From: Burkholderiaceae bacterium
GTDB lineage: Bacteria > Pseudomonadota > Gammaproteobacteria > Burkholderiales > Burkholderiaceae_C
Assembly: GCA_024710165.1 (NCBI GenBank)
Contig: JANJVG010000030.1
Span: 1-39,957 of the forward strand
DNA: 39,957 nt
Reading direction: 5' to 3'
The position numbers were made by a program, and so were the translations under genes. Below are positions 7,953-18,907 of this stretch, in pieces. A model generated the notes under the pieces. That model made no database searches. It worked only from the letters and a program-made list of their open reading frames with translations, and was not told where the DNA came from. Every line of letters starts with the position of its first letter. Within the stretch, counting starts at the first letter, position 1.

Positions 7953-9685
7953 ACGCCATGGAAAAACACGGGAGCGGCATGCTGGTGCTCCTCGCACTGC
8001 TGGCAGCGGGCAGTGCCCACGCCGCAGGGGCAGACGTTGGTCAGGCGGCCAAGCAGGCCACCAACTGGACGGCCATCACCATGTTCGCCATCTTCGTGGC
8101 CGGCACGCTGTGGATCACCAAGTGGGCCGCAGCCAAGACCAAGTCGGCCTCCGATTTCTACACCGCCGGCGGCGGTATCACCGGCTTCCAGAATGGTCTG
8201 GCGATTGCGGGCGACTACATGTCGGCGGCCTCGTTCCTGGGCATTTCGGCGGCCGTGATGGCCACCGGCTACGACGGCCTGATCTATTCCATCGGCTTCC
8301 TGGTGGGCTGGCCCATCATCACCTTCCTGATGGCCGAGCGCCTGCGCAACCTGGGCAAGTTCACCTTTGCCGACGTGGCAGGCTACCGCTTTCAGCAGAC
8401 CCCCATCCGCGCCTTCGCAGCATCGGGCACGCTGGTGGTGGTGGCGTTCTACCTGATCGCGCAGATGGTCGGCGCAGGCCAGCTCATCAAGCTGCTGTTC
8501 GGCCTGGAGTACTGGATGGCCGTGGTCATCGTCGGCGCGCTGATGATGGTGTACGTGCTGTTCGGCGGCATGACCGCCACCACCTGGGTGCAGATCATCA
8601 AGGCCGTGATGCTGCTGGCGGGGGTGACCTTCATGGCCGTCATGGTGCTGGCGCAATACGGCTTCAGCCCCGAGGCACTGTTTGCCAAGGGCGTCGAGGT
8701 GCGCACGCAGATCGCCGCCAACACCGGCATGTCGGCCGAAGATGCCGCCAAAAAGGGCCTGTCCATCATGGGCCCGGGGGGCTTCATCAAAGACCCGATC
8801 TCGGCCATCTCGTTCGGCATGGCGCTGATGTTCGGCACCGCCGGGCTGCCGCACATCCTGATGCGCTTCTTCACCGTGCCCGATGCCAAGCAGGCACGCA
8901 AGTCGGTGCTGTGGGCCACGACCTGGATCGGCTACTTTTATGTGCTGATCTTCATCATCGGCTTTGGCGCCATCACCCTGGTGCTGACCAACCCCGAGTT
9001 TGCGGACGTGGTCAAGGGCGTGATCCACGGCGGCGCGGGCACGGCCAACATGGCGGCCGTGCTGGTGGCCAAGTCGGTGGGCGGCAACATCTTCTACGGC
9101 TTCATCTCGGCGGTGGCGTTCGCCACCATCCTGGCCGTGGTGGCGGGGCTGACGCTCTCGGGCGCCTCGGCCGTGTCGCACGACCTGTATGCCACGGTGT
9201 TCAAGAAGGGCAAGGCCGACAGCGCCTCGGAGCTGAAGGTCTCGCGCATCACCACCCTGGCCCTGGGCCTGATTGCCGTGGTGCTGGGCATCGCCTTCGA
9301 GAAGCAGAACATCGCGTTCATGGTGTCGCTGGCCTTCGCCATCGCCGCCTCGGCCAACTTCCCGGTGCTGTTCATGTCGGTGCTGTGGAAGGACTGCACC
9401 ACGCGCGGCGCTGTCATTGGCGGCTTCATGGGTCTGATCTCCTCGGTGGGCCTGACCATCGTGTCGCCCTCGGTGTGGGAAGCCACGCTGGGCAACCCGG
9501 CCGGCTCGGCGCTGTTCCCCTACACCTCGCCGGCGCTATTCTCCATGACCATCGGCTTCGTGGGCATCTGGCTCTTCTCGATCACCGACAAGAGCGCCAA
9601 CGCCGCCCGTGAACGTGCCGCGTTCCCGGCGCAGCAGGTGCGATCGGAAACCGGTTTCGGCGCTGCCGGCGCATCGGGCCACTGA
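7949..9685 (+). CDS. actP: Cation/acetate symporter ActP
   Basis: 578 residues, matching the usual ActP length. An N-terminal signal sequence ends near AHAAGADV and about 13 membrane helices follow. Motifs include [51 protein letters not shown] and [16 protein letters not shown], all typical of acetate/glycolate-type sodium:solute symporters. An in-frame second ATG at 7958 is a possible start. The gene is coupled to DUF485 upstream and ends before a strong terminator. Acetate uptake fits the acetyl-CoA-producing and glyoxylate-control genes elsewhere in the window. Confidence 0.93.
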   Translation: MNAMEKHGSGMLVLLALLAAGSAHAAGADVGQAAKQATNWTAITMFAIFVAGTLWITKWAAAKTKSASDFYTAGGGITGFQNGLAIAGDYMSAASFLGISAAVMATGYDGLIYSIGFLVGWPIITFLMAERLRNLGKFTFADVAGYRFQQTPIRAFAASGTLVVVAFYLIAQMVGAGQLIKLLFGLEYWMAVVIVGALMMVYVLFGGMTATTWVQIIKAVMLLAGVTFMAVMVLAQYGFSPEALFAKGVEVRTQIAANTGMSAEDAAKKGLSIMGPGGFIKDPISAISFGMALMFGTAGLPHILMRFFTVPDAKQARKSVLWATTWIGYFYVLIFIIGFGAITLVLTNPEFADVVKGVIHGGAGTANMAAVLVAKSVGGNIFYGFISAVAFATILAVVAGLTLSGASAVSHDLYATVFKKGKADSASELKVSRITTLALGLIAVVLGIAFEKQNIAFMVSLAFAIAASANFPVLFMSVLWKDCTTRGAVIGGFMGLISSVGLTIVSPSVWEATLGNPAGSALFPYTSPALFSMTIGFVGIWLFSITDKSANAARERAAFPAQQVRSETGFGAAGASGH

Positions 9686-9708
9686 GCACAAGAAGAAGCG
9701 CAACCCCT

Positions 9709-9765
9709 GGCATGGCGGCCTGTGCGCCATGCCACCTCCACCGGGCCTTGTGCCCGGTTTTCTAT
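9709..9765 (+). terminator. Terminator of the actP operon (two hairpins)
   Basis: A first hairpin (GGCATGGCG paired with CGCCATGCC) covers 9709-9733. A second, CCGGGC-CTTGT-GCCCGG at 9741-9757, is followed directly by TTTTCTATTT. The second is the classic intrinsic terminator. Confidence 0.85.
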
Positions 9766-9789
9766 TTCAGCCCATCCCGGGCCACCGAA

Positions 9790-9854
9790 TTGCTACTAAT
9801 AAAATAGCTACAAGCGATTATGAATAAAGGGCTAGAGCCATTTTTTGCTCAAAA
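9790..9854 (+). repeat. Dispersed ~65-bp repeat, copy A
   Basis: A 20-nt head ending in ATAGCT, a 30-nt core ending in GCTAGAGCC, then a T-run and CTCAAAA tail. It lies between the actP terminator and the end of the DUF294 gene and touches no coding sequence. It shares its block lengths with the five other copies in the window. Confidence 0.8.
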
Positions 9855-9904
9855 CCCGCAACCCCTGCTCAGCCGCCGGGTGCAACGCAGGCGTGCGAGC
9901 GGGC

Positions 9905-11725
9905 TCACAGCGCGTCCAGCCGCAGGCGCTGGTGCAGGAACGCCTTGAAGCGCTTGACCACGGCCAGCGCATCCTTGAGCAGGTCGCGCTCCAGGGTGCT
10001 CAACCGCCCGGGATCAACGTCGCCGGTGACCGCGCGGCCGGTGTCGAGTTCGGCCAGACCCGCCTGCAACCGCAGGCCCATGAGGAAGTGAAGGCTCTGC
10101 ACCAGCTCATCGCCCAGCGCTGCATCGAGCACGCCCTCCTGCACCAGGGCCGCGATGCGCTCGGCCGTGCCCGTGGCGGCCACGCGCCGGGCCAGGGCCA
10201 GGCTGCGCACGCCATGCACGATGGGGAAGATGCCCGCTTTTTTCAGGCTGATGGCGCGGCCTTCGTCGCCCAGACCGAACAGGCGGCTCCACCAGCCGGT
10301 GGGGCCGCCGAAGTTCTCCACCGCCGCGGCAAAGCGGGCCAGCACCGCGTCGTTGTCCACAGCCAGCGCTGCCACGCCCTCGCGCACGGCGGCCAGCAGC
10401 ACGGCGTCGCCCGCCACCGCGTGGGCATCGAGAAAAATGGCCAGCTGCATGAGGCTGTCGCCCTCGGGCTGCAGCAGCCACTGGCGCACCCGCCGGCCGA
10501 AAACGCTCGCGGTGCCCCGCCAGTCGGGGTTGCTGACCATGATGCGGCCCGGGCACTCGGGGTAGCCGAAGCGCGCCAGCACCCCGGAAAAGCGCTGGCA
10601 GATGGCGTCCAGGTCGGGCGGCGCGGTGTAGCCGTCGCGCAGCACCAGACCGTTGTCCTGGTCGGTCTTGAGCAATTGCTCGCCGCGCCCTTCGCTGCCC
10701 ATGACGAACAGGCAGCTGTTGTCCACCAGGTCGGCCGGCGCCACCATGGCCCAGGCGCGTTCGAACAGGCGTGCGTTGAGCTGCTGCACCAGCTTGGCCA
10801 TCAGGCCGATGCGCGTGCCGCCACGGTACAGCGCCGCGATCAGCCGCGTGATCTGCGCGGCCGCCTGCGCCAGCGCCTCCAGGTCCTGCGCATGCTCGAT
10901 CTGCACCGTGATCAGGTGCGAATGGTTGGCCAGGAAGCTGAACAGGTCGAGCGCCTCCAGGATGCCGCGCACCTGGCCGTTGTCTTCGACCACCACCAGG
11001 CGGTGCACGCGGCGGCGCAGCATCAGCGCCATGACGTCGCCGAGCTGGTCCGACGGCCGCACGGTGACCACCGGGCCGCTGGCCAGCTCGCCCACGGCCA
11101 GCTGGTCGAGCGGGCGGCCGTCGAGGATGGCGCGCTGCAGTGTGGTGTTGGTAAAGATGCCTAACTCGCCGCCGGGCAGGCCCGTGACCAGGACGTTGGT
11201 GGTGCGCTGCGCCTGGAACAGCCGCACCACCGAGACGATGTCGGTGGCCGCGTCCACCGTGTGCGCCGGGCGCAGGAAGGCCTGGTCCACGCGCGCCAGC
11301 GTGAGCGACTGGCGCTCGTGCTGGTCGGCACGCTGCGCCAGCGCGCTGAGCTTCTGGCCCAGGTCGGAAAACAGCAGCGCGCCGAAGGTGGTGTTGCGCG
11401 CGATGAGCTCATTCACCGCCGCACGCGCGAGCTGGTAGGCCACCACCTCCTCGGCGGCGACAAAACGGCTGCCCACGCGCCCGGTCATCAGGCCGCAGCC
11501 GTCAAAACAGTCGTCCGGGCCGTAGGTGGCCAGCACCTCGTCGCCCTCGGTCTGCGTGACATAGCCCTTGATGAGGATGAACAAGTGCGTGGGCACTGTA
11601 CCCACATCCAGCACCACGGCGCCCTCGGGGAAGTAGGCGATGTCCACGCTGGCGCGCACCAGGCGCTGCTCGTCCGGGCTCAGGCAGTCAAAGGGCGAGG
11701 CGGCGAAATTGAAGGCATTGGGCAT
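9905..11725 (-). CDS. cNMP-like/CBS-domain protein with DUF294 nucleotidyltransferase domain
   Basis: 606 residues, starting at ATG 11725 (MPNAFNFAASPFDCL). Four parts can be seen. A cyclic-nucleotide-binding-like domain spans about residues 10-130. A pair of CBS domains spans about 150-270. A DUF294 nucleotidyltransferase-like domain carries GSEGRGEQ and TDQDN, the motifs of the GlnD/nucleotidyltransferase fold. A helical C-terminal DUF294_C domain ends the protein. Family members are often encoded beside actP or symporter-kinases and are presumed to be regulatory signal-transfer proteins. Here it is convergent with actP. The longer frame running to 12235 overlaps the next gene and is not coding there. 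Confidence 0.87.
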   Translation of the reverse strand: MPNAFNFAASPFDCLSPDEQRLVRASVDIAYFPEGAVVLDVGTVPTHLFILIKGYVTQTEGDEVLATYGPDDCFDGCGLMTGRVGSRFVAAEEVVAYQLARAAVNELIARNTTFGALLFSDLGQKLSALAQRADQHERQSLTLARVDQAFLRPAHTVDAATDIVSVVRLFQAQRTTNVLVTGLPGGELGIFTNTTLQRAILDGRPLDQLAVGELASGPVVTVRPSDQLGDVMALMLRRRVHRLVVVEDNGQVRGILEALDLFSFLANHSHLITVQIEHAQDLEALAQAAAQITRLIAALYRGGTRIGLMAKLVQQLNARLFERAWAMVAPADLVDNSCLFVMGSEGRGEQLLKTDQDNGLVLRDGYTAPPDLDAICQRFSGVLARFGYPECPGRIMVSNPDWRGTASVFGRRVRQWLLQPEGDSLMQLAIFLDAHAVAGDAVLLAAVREGVAALAVDNDAVLARFAAAVENFGGPTGWWSRLFGLGDEGRAISLKKAGIFPIVHGVRSLALARRVAATGTAERIAALVQEGVLDAALGDELVQSLHFLMGLRLQAGLAELDTGRAVTGDVDPGRLSTLERDLLKDALAVVKRFKAFLHQRLRLDAL

Positions 11726-11765
11726 GTGGGATGTGCGCCGGCAGAAGCCGGAGCACCGCCACCAT

Positions 11766-12410
11766 TCAACCCGGCAGGCCTTGCGCCACGCTTGCAGCGG
11801 TGTCCCAGCCCGGGCCGTCGAACCAGGCGTCGCCTTCCAGGCAGGCGCGCAGCATGGGCAGGCTGTCGTAGCCCCAGAAGATCTTGCCATCGACCTCGAA
11901 GGCCGGCACGCCGAACACGCCGCGCGCGGCGGCTGCATCGGTGTTGCTGCGCAGCAGTGCCTTGGCGCGCGCGCCGTCAGCATCGTCGGGCTGCAGCTGC
12001 GGCTCCAGCTCGGCGGCGAGCTGCGTGAGGCGCTCGGCGTCGAGCGCATCCTGCCCGCCCTGCCAGACATGGCGCAGCACCGTGCCCGCGACAAAGCGGT
12101 TGATGCTGCCGTCACGGCTGCAGGCCAGGGACTGGCGCAGCAGCGGCAGCGGGTTGAAAGGGTGGCGCGCCGGCATCGCCAGTGGCACGCCCAGCGAATG
12201 GCCCAGCCAGACGACATGGCGGTAGGTCCAGTCACGCTTCGGAAGAATGCCCGCCGGCCCGGGGTTGGCGTGCCGCTGCAACAGCGCGCCCAGCAGCACC
12301 GGCCGGTATTCCACGATGTAGCTCAAGCCTTCGAGCACCTCGGGCAGGCGCTCGAAGGCCAGCCAGGCGTAGGGCGAAACGAAATCCAGGTGAAAGACGA
12401 TGTGCTTCAT
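11766..12410 (-). CDS. DsbA-fold isomerase, 2-hydroxychromene-2-carboxylate isomerase family
   Basis: 214 residues from ATG 12410 (MKHIVFHLDFVSPYAWLAFERLP). The thioredoxin-like start F-x-L-D-F-x-S-P-Y, with Ser in place of a CxxC motif, is typical of the HCCA isomerase/kappa glutathione transferase family. So is the late motif ARGVFGVPAFEVDGKIFWGYDSLPML. Such enzymes isomerise aromatic breakdown intermediates with glutathione, but many chromosomal members have no proven substrate. It probably forms one transcript with the DUF1289 and YbaK genes upstream. Confidence 0.87.
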   Translation of the reverse strand: MKHIVFHLDFVSPYAWLAFERLPEVLEGLSYIVEYRPVLLGALLQRHANPGPAGILPKRDWTYRHVVWLGHSLGVPLAMPARHPFNPLPLLRQSLACSRDGSINRFVAGTVLRHVWQGGQDALDAERLTQLAAELEPQLQPDDADGARAKALLRSNTDAAAARGVFGVPAFEVDGKIFWGYDSLPMLRACLEGDAWFDGPGWDTAASVAQGLPG

Positions 12411-12436
12411 GGCAGCTCCTTGAGAGACGGGGGAAT

Positions 12437-12688
12437 TCACGGCGGAAAGGGGATTCCTGCGCGCTGCGCCAGCCGCGCCCAGATGGCCAGGCGTTCGGCA
12501 CTGTCGGCCTGCGCCCAGGCGCGGATCTCGGGGATGGTGCGCAAGCACCCCAGGCAATGACTGCGGTCCTCGGACATGCGGCAGACCGAGATGCAGGGCG
12601 AGGGGATCACCTCGTCAGATTTTTCATCAAAATAGCCTGCGGCGCTTAGCAGGATTGCACGATCAGCTATTGGTTTCGTAGCATTCAT
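12437..12688 (-). CDS. DUF1289 protein with repeat-derived N-terminus
   Basis: 83 residues. The family core is IPSPCISVCRMSEDRSHCLGC followed by LRTIPEIRAW, with the four cysteines usual for DUF1289. The start at ATG 12688 is supported by an ATGA overlap with the stop of the YbaK-like gene. Codons 2 to about 24 (NATKPIADRA...) coincide with dispersed repeat copy B, so the N-terminal third is not ancestral to the family. A GTG just before IPSPC could be the older start. The function is unknown; the small cysteine-rich fold may bind a metal. Confidence 0.82.
   Translation of the reverse strand: MNATKPIADRAILLSAAGYFDEKSDEVIPSPCISVCRMSEDRSHCLGCLRTIPEIRAWAQADSAERLAIWARLAQRAGIPFPP
12618..12684 (-). 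repeat. Dispersed ~65-bp repeat, copy B (inside DUF1289 coding sequence)
   Basis: Read on the minus strand: a 20-nt head (ATGCTACG ... AATAGCT), a 31-nt core containing CTAAGCGCCGCAGGC, then TATTTTGATGAAAAA. It lies in frame within the start of the DUF1289 gene and two bases after its ATG. Confidence 0.78.
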
Positions 12689-13173
12689 GCCACCACCTCC
12701 TGCACCACGTCCACCACGGGTGCGCCGGTCAGGCGCTGCAGATCGGCAGGGTGCAGCGGAAACACGCCGTGCGGGTGCCCGGCGGCCGCCCACACCACAT
12801 CGAACCGCCACAGATCGCGGTCGATCAGCGTGACGGGCGGGGTCACATGGGCCACGGGCGAGACACCGCCAATGGAGAACCCCGTGCGCTCCTTCACAAA
12901 GCTGGCATCGGCACGGCCGATCTTTCCGACGTGGGCCTCGACCTTCTTTTCGTCCACACGCCGGTCGCCCGAGGTGATGACGAGGACCGCCGCATCGTCA
13001 CTTTTGCGCCGGAAGATGATGCTTTTGGCCACCTGCCCCACCAGGATGCCCAGCGCATCAGCGGCCTGCTGCGCGGTGCGCGCGGCGTCGTCGAGCATGC
13101 GGGGCATGTGGGGATGGCCTGCCGCCTGGAGTGCGGCAACCACGCGCTGGGTGCCTTCAGGAAAATCGTTCAT
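12685..13173 (-). CDS. YbaK/EbsC-type aminoacyl-tRNA deacylase
   Basis: 162 residues from ATG 13173 (MNDFPEGTQRVVAALQ); a GTG at 13200 gives nine more residues and has no better ribosome site. The fold marks are AQQAADALGILVGQVAKSIIFR, VLVITSGDRRVDEKKV and TGFSIGGVSPVAHV, including the conserved lysine of VAKS and the GGVSPV loop of the YbaK/ProX editing family. These proteins remove wrong amino acids (Ala, Cys and others) from tRNA in trans. The gene overlaps the DUF1289 gene by four bases. Confidence 0.88.
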   Translation of the reverse strand: MNDFPEGTQRVVAALQAAGHPHMPRMLDDAARTAQQAADALGILVGQVAKSIIFRRKSDDAAVLVITSGDRRVDEKKVEAHVGKIGRADASFVKERTGFSIGGVSPVAHVTPPVTLIDRDLWRFDVVWAAAGHPHGVFPLHPADLQRLTGAPVVDVVQEVVA

Positions 13174-13284
13174 GACAAGGATTCGTGGCGGTGCAATCAC
13201 CGCACATCAAAGGGATTCAGGTGGCCCACCGCGGTGGAACGCGACCACACGGTTACAGTGTGATCATTGAGCCCCCGATTGTCC

Positions 13285-15000
13285 ATGAAGCTGCTTCGCG
13301 CCTGCCTGCTCCTGTGTCTCCTGCTCGGCAAACTCTCCCTGGGTTGGGCCGCCCCCGTGGTTCTCGACGACCACCCGCGCGGCCTGTCGCTGAACGAAAC
13401 CGGCCAGCTGCTGGCGCTCACGGACAACCTCGGCACGCTGACGCTGGACGAGATCCTGCAACCCGCCCAGACCGCCCGATTCGCGCCCGTGCCGCCTGCG
13501 CAGCAGCACAGCCCGAGCGAAAAGCCGCGCTGGTTCAAGGTGCAGCTGGAGCAACGCGCCCAGACCGGGGACTGGGTGCTGGCCACGCAGACCACCGCAC
13601 TCCAGGACGCCCGCTTTCACGGCCCGTTCGACGCCACCGGCCGGGCCCTGGCCGCACCGGTGCACACCGGCCTGTCGCAGCCCTTCGCCAGCCGGCCCCT
13701 GGGCAGCGAGCGCTACCTGATGCGCCTGCAACTGCCCGGTCCGGGTGTCTACACGGTCTATGTGCGGCTGCAGGGCGGAACGGCGCCCACCCTGGGCCTG
13801 TCGACCTGGGACACTGCCGAATACCTGCAGTGGCGGCAGCACAAGCGGCTGTTTGACGGCATCTGCTACGGCATCCTGATCGCGCTGCTGGTCTACAACC
13901 TGGTGCTGGCGGGCATCTTCCGGGACCCGGCCTATACCTTCTACATCGGCCAGTGTGCTTGCGCGCTGCTCACGCTGGCCAGCTTCAACGGCCACGCAGC
14001 CCACTACCTGTGGGGCGACTGGCCCTGGTGGCAGGAGCGCAGCAACGTGGTGCTGCCCGGCCTCTGGCTGATCTTCGGCGTGCTGTTCGCCCGCAGCTTT
14101 CTGGACACACCGCGCCGGCCGAGGGTGGACCGCCCCTTGCAGGCCCTGGCCCTGGTGGCCGCCGCGGCTTCGCTGCTGGGCCTGCTGGGCTGGTTTGCCC
14201 TGGCCCAGAAAGCCAACGAGATCATCGCCAGCCTGGGCGCCCTGACGGCCACGGTGTCGGCTGTGATCATCCTGCGGCGCGGCTTCAAGCCGGCACGGTG
14301 GTATCTGGGTGGCCAGGCACTGCTGTTCCTTTCGGTACTGGGCGTGGTGCTGGTCAACTGGAAGCTGATCGATTCCCCCTTTTTGCTGGCCAATGGACTG
14401 CAGCTGGGCGTGGCCGCCGAAATGGTGGTGTTTGCCGTCGCCATGAGCCGACGCATCAGCGGCCTGCGCACGTCGCAGGTCGCACTGCAACTGCATGCGG
14501 CGCACCTGGCCCAGGCGGCCGCCACCGACCCGCTCACCGGTCTGGCCAATCGCACCGGCCTGGCCCAGGGCGCCACGCGGGTGCTGACGGGCGGTTCAGC
14601 GCATGCGCTGATGCTGCTCGACCTGGACCGATTCAAGCCCATCAACGACACCTATGGACACGACGCGGGGGATGCGGTGCTGTGCGCCGTGGCCAAGCGC
14701 CTGCTGGCCCATGCGCGCCCCGGCGACATCGTGGCTCGGCTGGGCGGCGATGAGTTCGTGATTCTGCTGGCAGACGCCCCGCCCGATGTAGCGCTGGCGG
14801 CACTGGCCCTGCGGCTGGACGCCGCCGTGCGCCAGAGCGTGGATTTTCAGGGCCAGCCCCTCAGCGTGGGGGCCAGCACCGGTATCGCTCGCAGCCCGCA
14901 GGACGGCAGCATGCTGACCGAGCTGATGCGCGCCGCAGACCAGGCTATGTACCAGGCCAAGCAGGCCCGCAGGGGCCACGCCTTTTATACGGCGGCCTGA
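13285..15000 (+). CDS. Diguanylate cyclase with 7TMR-DISM sensory module
   Basis: 571 residues from ATG 13285; a TTG at 13267 would add six. A signal peptide ends at GWAAPVV. Next come a periplasmic 7TMR-DISMED2-like domain (about residues 25-185), seven membrane helices (about 190-390; FDGICYGILIALLVYNLVLAGIF starts the set) and a C-terminal GGDEF domain. The GGDEF motif is intact at residues 487-491. The inhibitory I-site RPGD sits five residues before it, so the enzyme should make cyclic-di-GMP and be feedback-inhibited. DPLTGLANR marks the domain start. The ligand of the periplasmic part is unknown. The gene is divergent from the YbaK gene and convergent with liuE. Confidence 0.92.
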   Translation: MKLLRACLLLCLLLGKLSLGWAAPVVLDDHPRGLSLNETGQLLALTDNLGTLTLDEILQPAQTARFAPVPPAQQHSPSEKPRWFKVQLEQRAQTGDWVLATQTTALQDARFHGPFDATGRALAAPVHTGLSQPFASRPLGSERYLMRLQLPGPGVYTVYVRLQGGTAPTLGLSTWDTAEYLQWRQHKRLFDGICYGILIALLVYNLVLAGIFRDPAYTFYIGQCACALLTLASFNGHAAHYLWGDWPWWQERSNVVLPGLWLIFGVLFARSFLDTPRRPRVDRPLQALALVAAAASLLGLLGWFALAQKANEIIASLGALTATVSAVIILRRGFKPARWYLGGQALLFLSVLGVVLVNWKLIDSPFLLANGLQLGVAAEMVVFAVAMSRRISGLRTSQVALQLHAAHLAQAAATDPLTGLANRTGLAQGATRVLTGGSAHALMLLDLDRFKPINDTYGHDAGDAVLCAVAKRLLAHARPGDIVARLGGDEFVILLADAPPDVALAALALRLDAAVRQSVDFQGQPLSVGASTGIARSPQDGSMLTELMRAADQAMYQAKQARRGHAFYTAA

Positions 15001-15016
15001 CGAAGTCCGTCAGGCC
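14994..15016. terminator. Hairpin spanning both stop codons of convergent genes
   Basis: GGCCTGACG-AAGTC-CGTCAGGCC forms a perfect 9-bp stem. It contains the TGA of the cyclase gene (14998-15000) and the stop of liuE (15010-15012, read on minus). It may act as a two-way terminator, but neither side has a T-run, so this is tentative. Confidence 0.5.
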
Positions 15017-15915
15017 CGCTTGTTCAGCAGGGCCACGGCCACGCGCGAGTTGGGCTTGCGCCCCAGGTAGTCACTGATGTAGGCCCCTGCGTCGACGAGC
15101 TTGTCGAGGTCGATGCCGGTTTCAATGCCCATGCCGTGCAGCATGAACACCAGATCCTCGGTAGACACGTTGCCGGTGGCGCCCTTGGCATAGGGGCAGC
15201 CACCCAGCCCTGCCACGGACGACTGGAAGTTCCACACACCCAGCTCCAGCGCAGCCAGCGTATTGGCCAGTGCCTGGCCGTAGGTGTCGTGGAAATGGCC
15301 CGAAACCTCATCGATGCCGTAATGCTGCAGCGTCGCCTCGATGGCGCGCTGCACCGTGCGTGGCGTGCCCACGCCGATGGTGTCGGCCACATCCACGCGC
15401 TGCACGCCAATGCCTTTCATCAATCCGGCCAGGTAGGCCACCTGCTGCGGTGCCACCTCGCCCTCGTAAGGGCAACCCACCGTGCAGCTCATGGCGCCGC
15501 GCACCGCAAGGCCTGCGGCCAGCGCCGCCTCGACCACGGGGGCAAAACGCTCGATGCTCTCGGCAATGCTGCAGTTGATGTTCTTGCGGCTGAAAGCCTC
15601 GCTGGCCGAGCCGAACACCACGATTTCGTCAGGGTGCGTCTTCACCGCTGCGGTATAGCCCTGCAGATTGGGCGTGAGCACCGAGTAGCGTACCCCATGC
15701 TTGCGCTCCAGGCCAGCCATGACCTCCAGGTTATCGGCCATCTGCGGCACCCATTTGGGGCTGACAAAGCTGGTGACCTCGATCTCCTGCAGACCGGCCT
15801 CCTGCAGGCGGTGTACCAGCCCCAACTTGACTTCGGCGGGCACGGGGGATTTTTCGTTCTGCAGGCCGTCGCGCGGGCCGACGTCGATGATCTGGACGCG
15901 GGAGGGAATGCTCAT
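15010..15915 (-). CDS. liuE: Hydroxymethylglutaryl-CoA lyase
   Basis: 301 residues. It cleaves 3-hydroxy-3-methylglutaryl-CoA to acetoacetate and acetyl-CoA, the last step of leucine breakdown. Evidence is the DVGPRDGLQNE start, TSFVSPKWVPQMAD, the metal-binding HFHDTYGQALANT, and the active-site cysteine loop SVAGLGGCPYAKGATGN. AAGGA lies just before ATG 15915. It is the last gene of the minus-strand liu run, 27 bases after the hydroxyacid dehydrogenase gene. Confidence 0.95.
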   Translation of the reverse strand: MSIPSRVQIIDVGPRDGLQNEKSPVPAEVKLGLVHRLQEAGLQEIEVTSFVSPKWVPQMADNLEVMAGLERKHGVRYSVLTPNLQGYTAAVKTHPDEIVVFGSASEAFSRKNINCSIAESIERFAPVVEAALAAGLAVRGAMSCTVGCPYEGEVAPQQVAYLAGLMKGIGVQRVDVADTIGVGTPRTVQRAIEATLQHYGIDEVSGHFHDTYGQALANTLAALELGVWNFQSSVAGLGGCPYAKGATGNVSTEDLVFMLHGMGIETGIDLDKLVDAGAYISDYLGRKPNSRVAVALLNKRA

Positions 15916-15942
15916 GGAGAAGTCCTTGTAGAGAAAGTGCTG

Positions 15943-16863
15943 TCAATAGCCGCGCCCGGGGTCCACGACACCGGCAATGGCCTCGCCGCGCTGCAGCGCG
16001 CCGATCTTGCCTGCGATCTGCGCAATGCTCTCGTCGCGCAGCGTGCGCGCCGAGGTGTGCGGGGTAGCGACGATGCGCGGGTGGGTCCAGAACGGGTGAC
16101 CGGCGGGCAGCGGCTCGGTGCGGAACACATCCAGCGTGGCGCCGGCAAGGTGGCCGCTGTCGAGCAGCGCCAGCAGGTCGTCCTCGACCAGGTGTGCGCC
16201 GCGCGCCACGTTGATGAGGTAGCCGCCCGGCTGCAGGCGCGCGAGAGTGTCGCGACTCAATATGTTGTGCGTATCGGGCGTGAGCGGCAACAGGTTCACC
16301 AGCACGCGGCTGGCGGCCAGGAAGTCGTTGAACCCGTCCTGCCCGCTGAAGGCACGGATGCCTTCGATCGCCTTGGGCGAGCGGCTCCAGCCGTTCACCG
16401 GAAACTCGAACTGCGCCAGCGCCTTGGCCACGCGCTCGCCGAGCACGCCCAGGCCCATCACGCCCACGGGAAGTTCCTGGCGCAGCCGCGGCTTGCGGTA
16501 GGCCCACTGGCCCGCGCGCATGCTGGCCTCGTACTGGTCGAATTCACGGAAATGGCGGATGACGGCGTGGCACACGTATTCGGCCATCTGCACGGCCATG
16601 CCGGCATCGTCGAGGCGCACCACCAGTGCGCCGGGCGGCAGGCGCCGCTGCAGCAAGCCATCAACGCCCGCGCCGATGTTGAACAGGGCACGAATGCCCT
16701 GCTGCTCGTCCATGAACTGCTGGGGCGGCGCCCAGACCACCGCGTAATCGGCCACGGGGGCGCCGGGTTGCCAGACGGAAATATCAGCGTGCGGGAAGGC
16801 GGCCCGCAGGCCCTGGAGCCAGGGCTCGGCCTTGGTGTCGGTGCAGCAAAAGGTGATTTTCAT
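15943..16863 (-). CDS. ghrA: D-2-hydroxyacid dehydrogenase, glyoxylate/hydroxypyruvate reductase A type
   Basis: 306 residues from ATG 16863 (MKITFCCTDTKAEPWL). The Rossmann signature GVMGLGVLGERVAKAL is near residues 140-155. LINVARGAHLVEDDLLALLDSGHLAGATLDVF and WTHPRIVATPHTSA give the catalytic Arg and His regions of the family. Length and order match GhrA, which reduces glyoxylate and hydroxypyruvate with NADPH. The symbol is by family resemblance only. It lies inside the liu operon between liuD and liuE although it has no step in leucine breakdown. Confidence 0.85.
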   Translation of the reverse strand: MKITFCCTDTKAEPWLQGLRAAFPHADISVWQPGAPVADYAVVWAPPQQFMDEQQGIRALFNIGAGVDGLLQRRLPPGALVVRLDDAGMAVQMAEYVCHAVIRHFREFDQYEASMRAGQWAYRKPRLRQELPVGVMGLGVLGERVAKALAQFEFPVNGWSRSPKAIEGIRAFSGQDGFNDFLAASRVLVNLLPLTPDTHNILSRDTLARLQPGGYLINVARGAHLVEDDLLALLDSGHLAGATLDVFRTEPLPAGHPFWTHPRIVATPHTSARTLRDESIAQIAGKIGALQRGEAIAGVVDPGRGY

Positions 16864-16900
16864 AACGCCCGAGCGTACCGCCTCTTGCGCCCGTTCCATG

Positions 16901-18899
<1,999 letters not shown>

Positions 18900-18907
<8 letters not shown>

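Noticed and set aside
9709-9733. GGCATGGCG hairpin as an operator
   Set aside because: It lies right after the actP stop and directly before a T-tailed hairpin, so it is better read as part of the terminator region.
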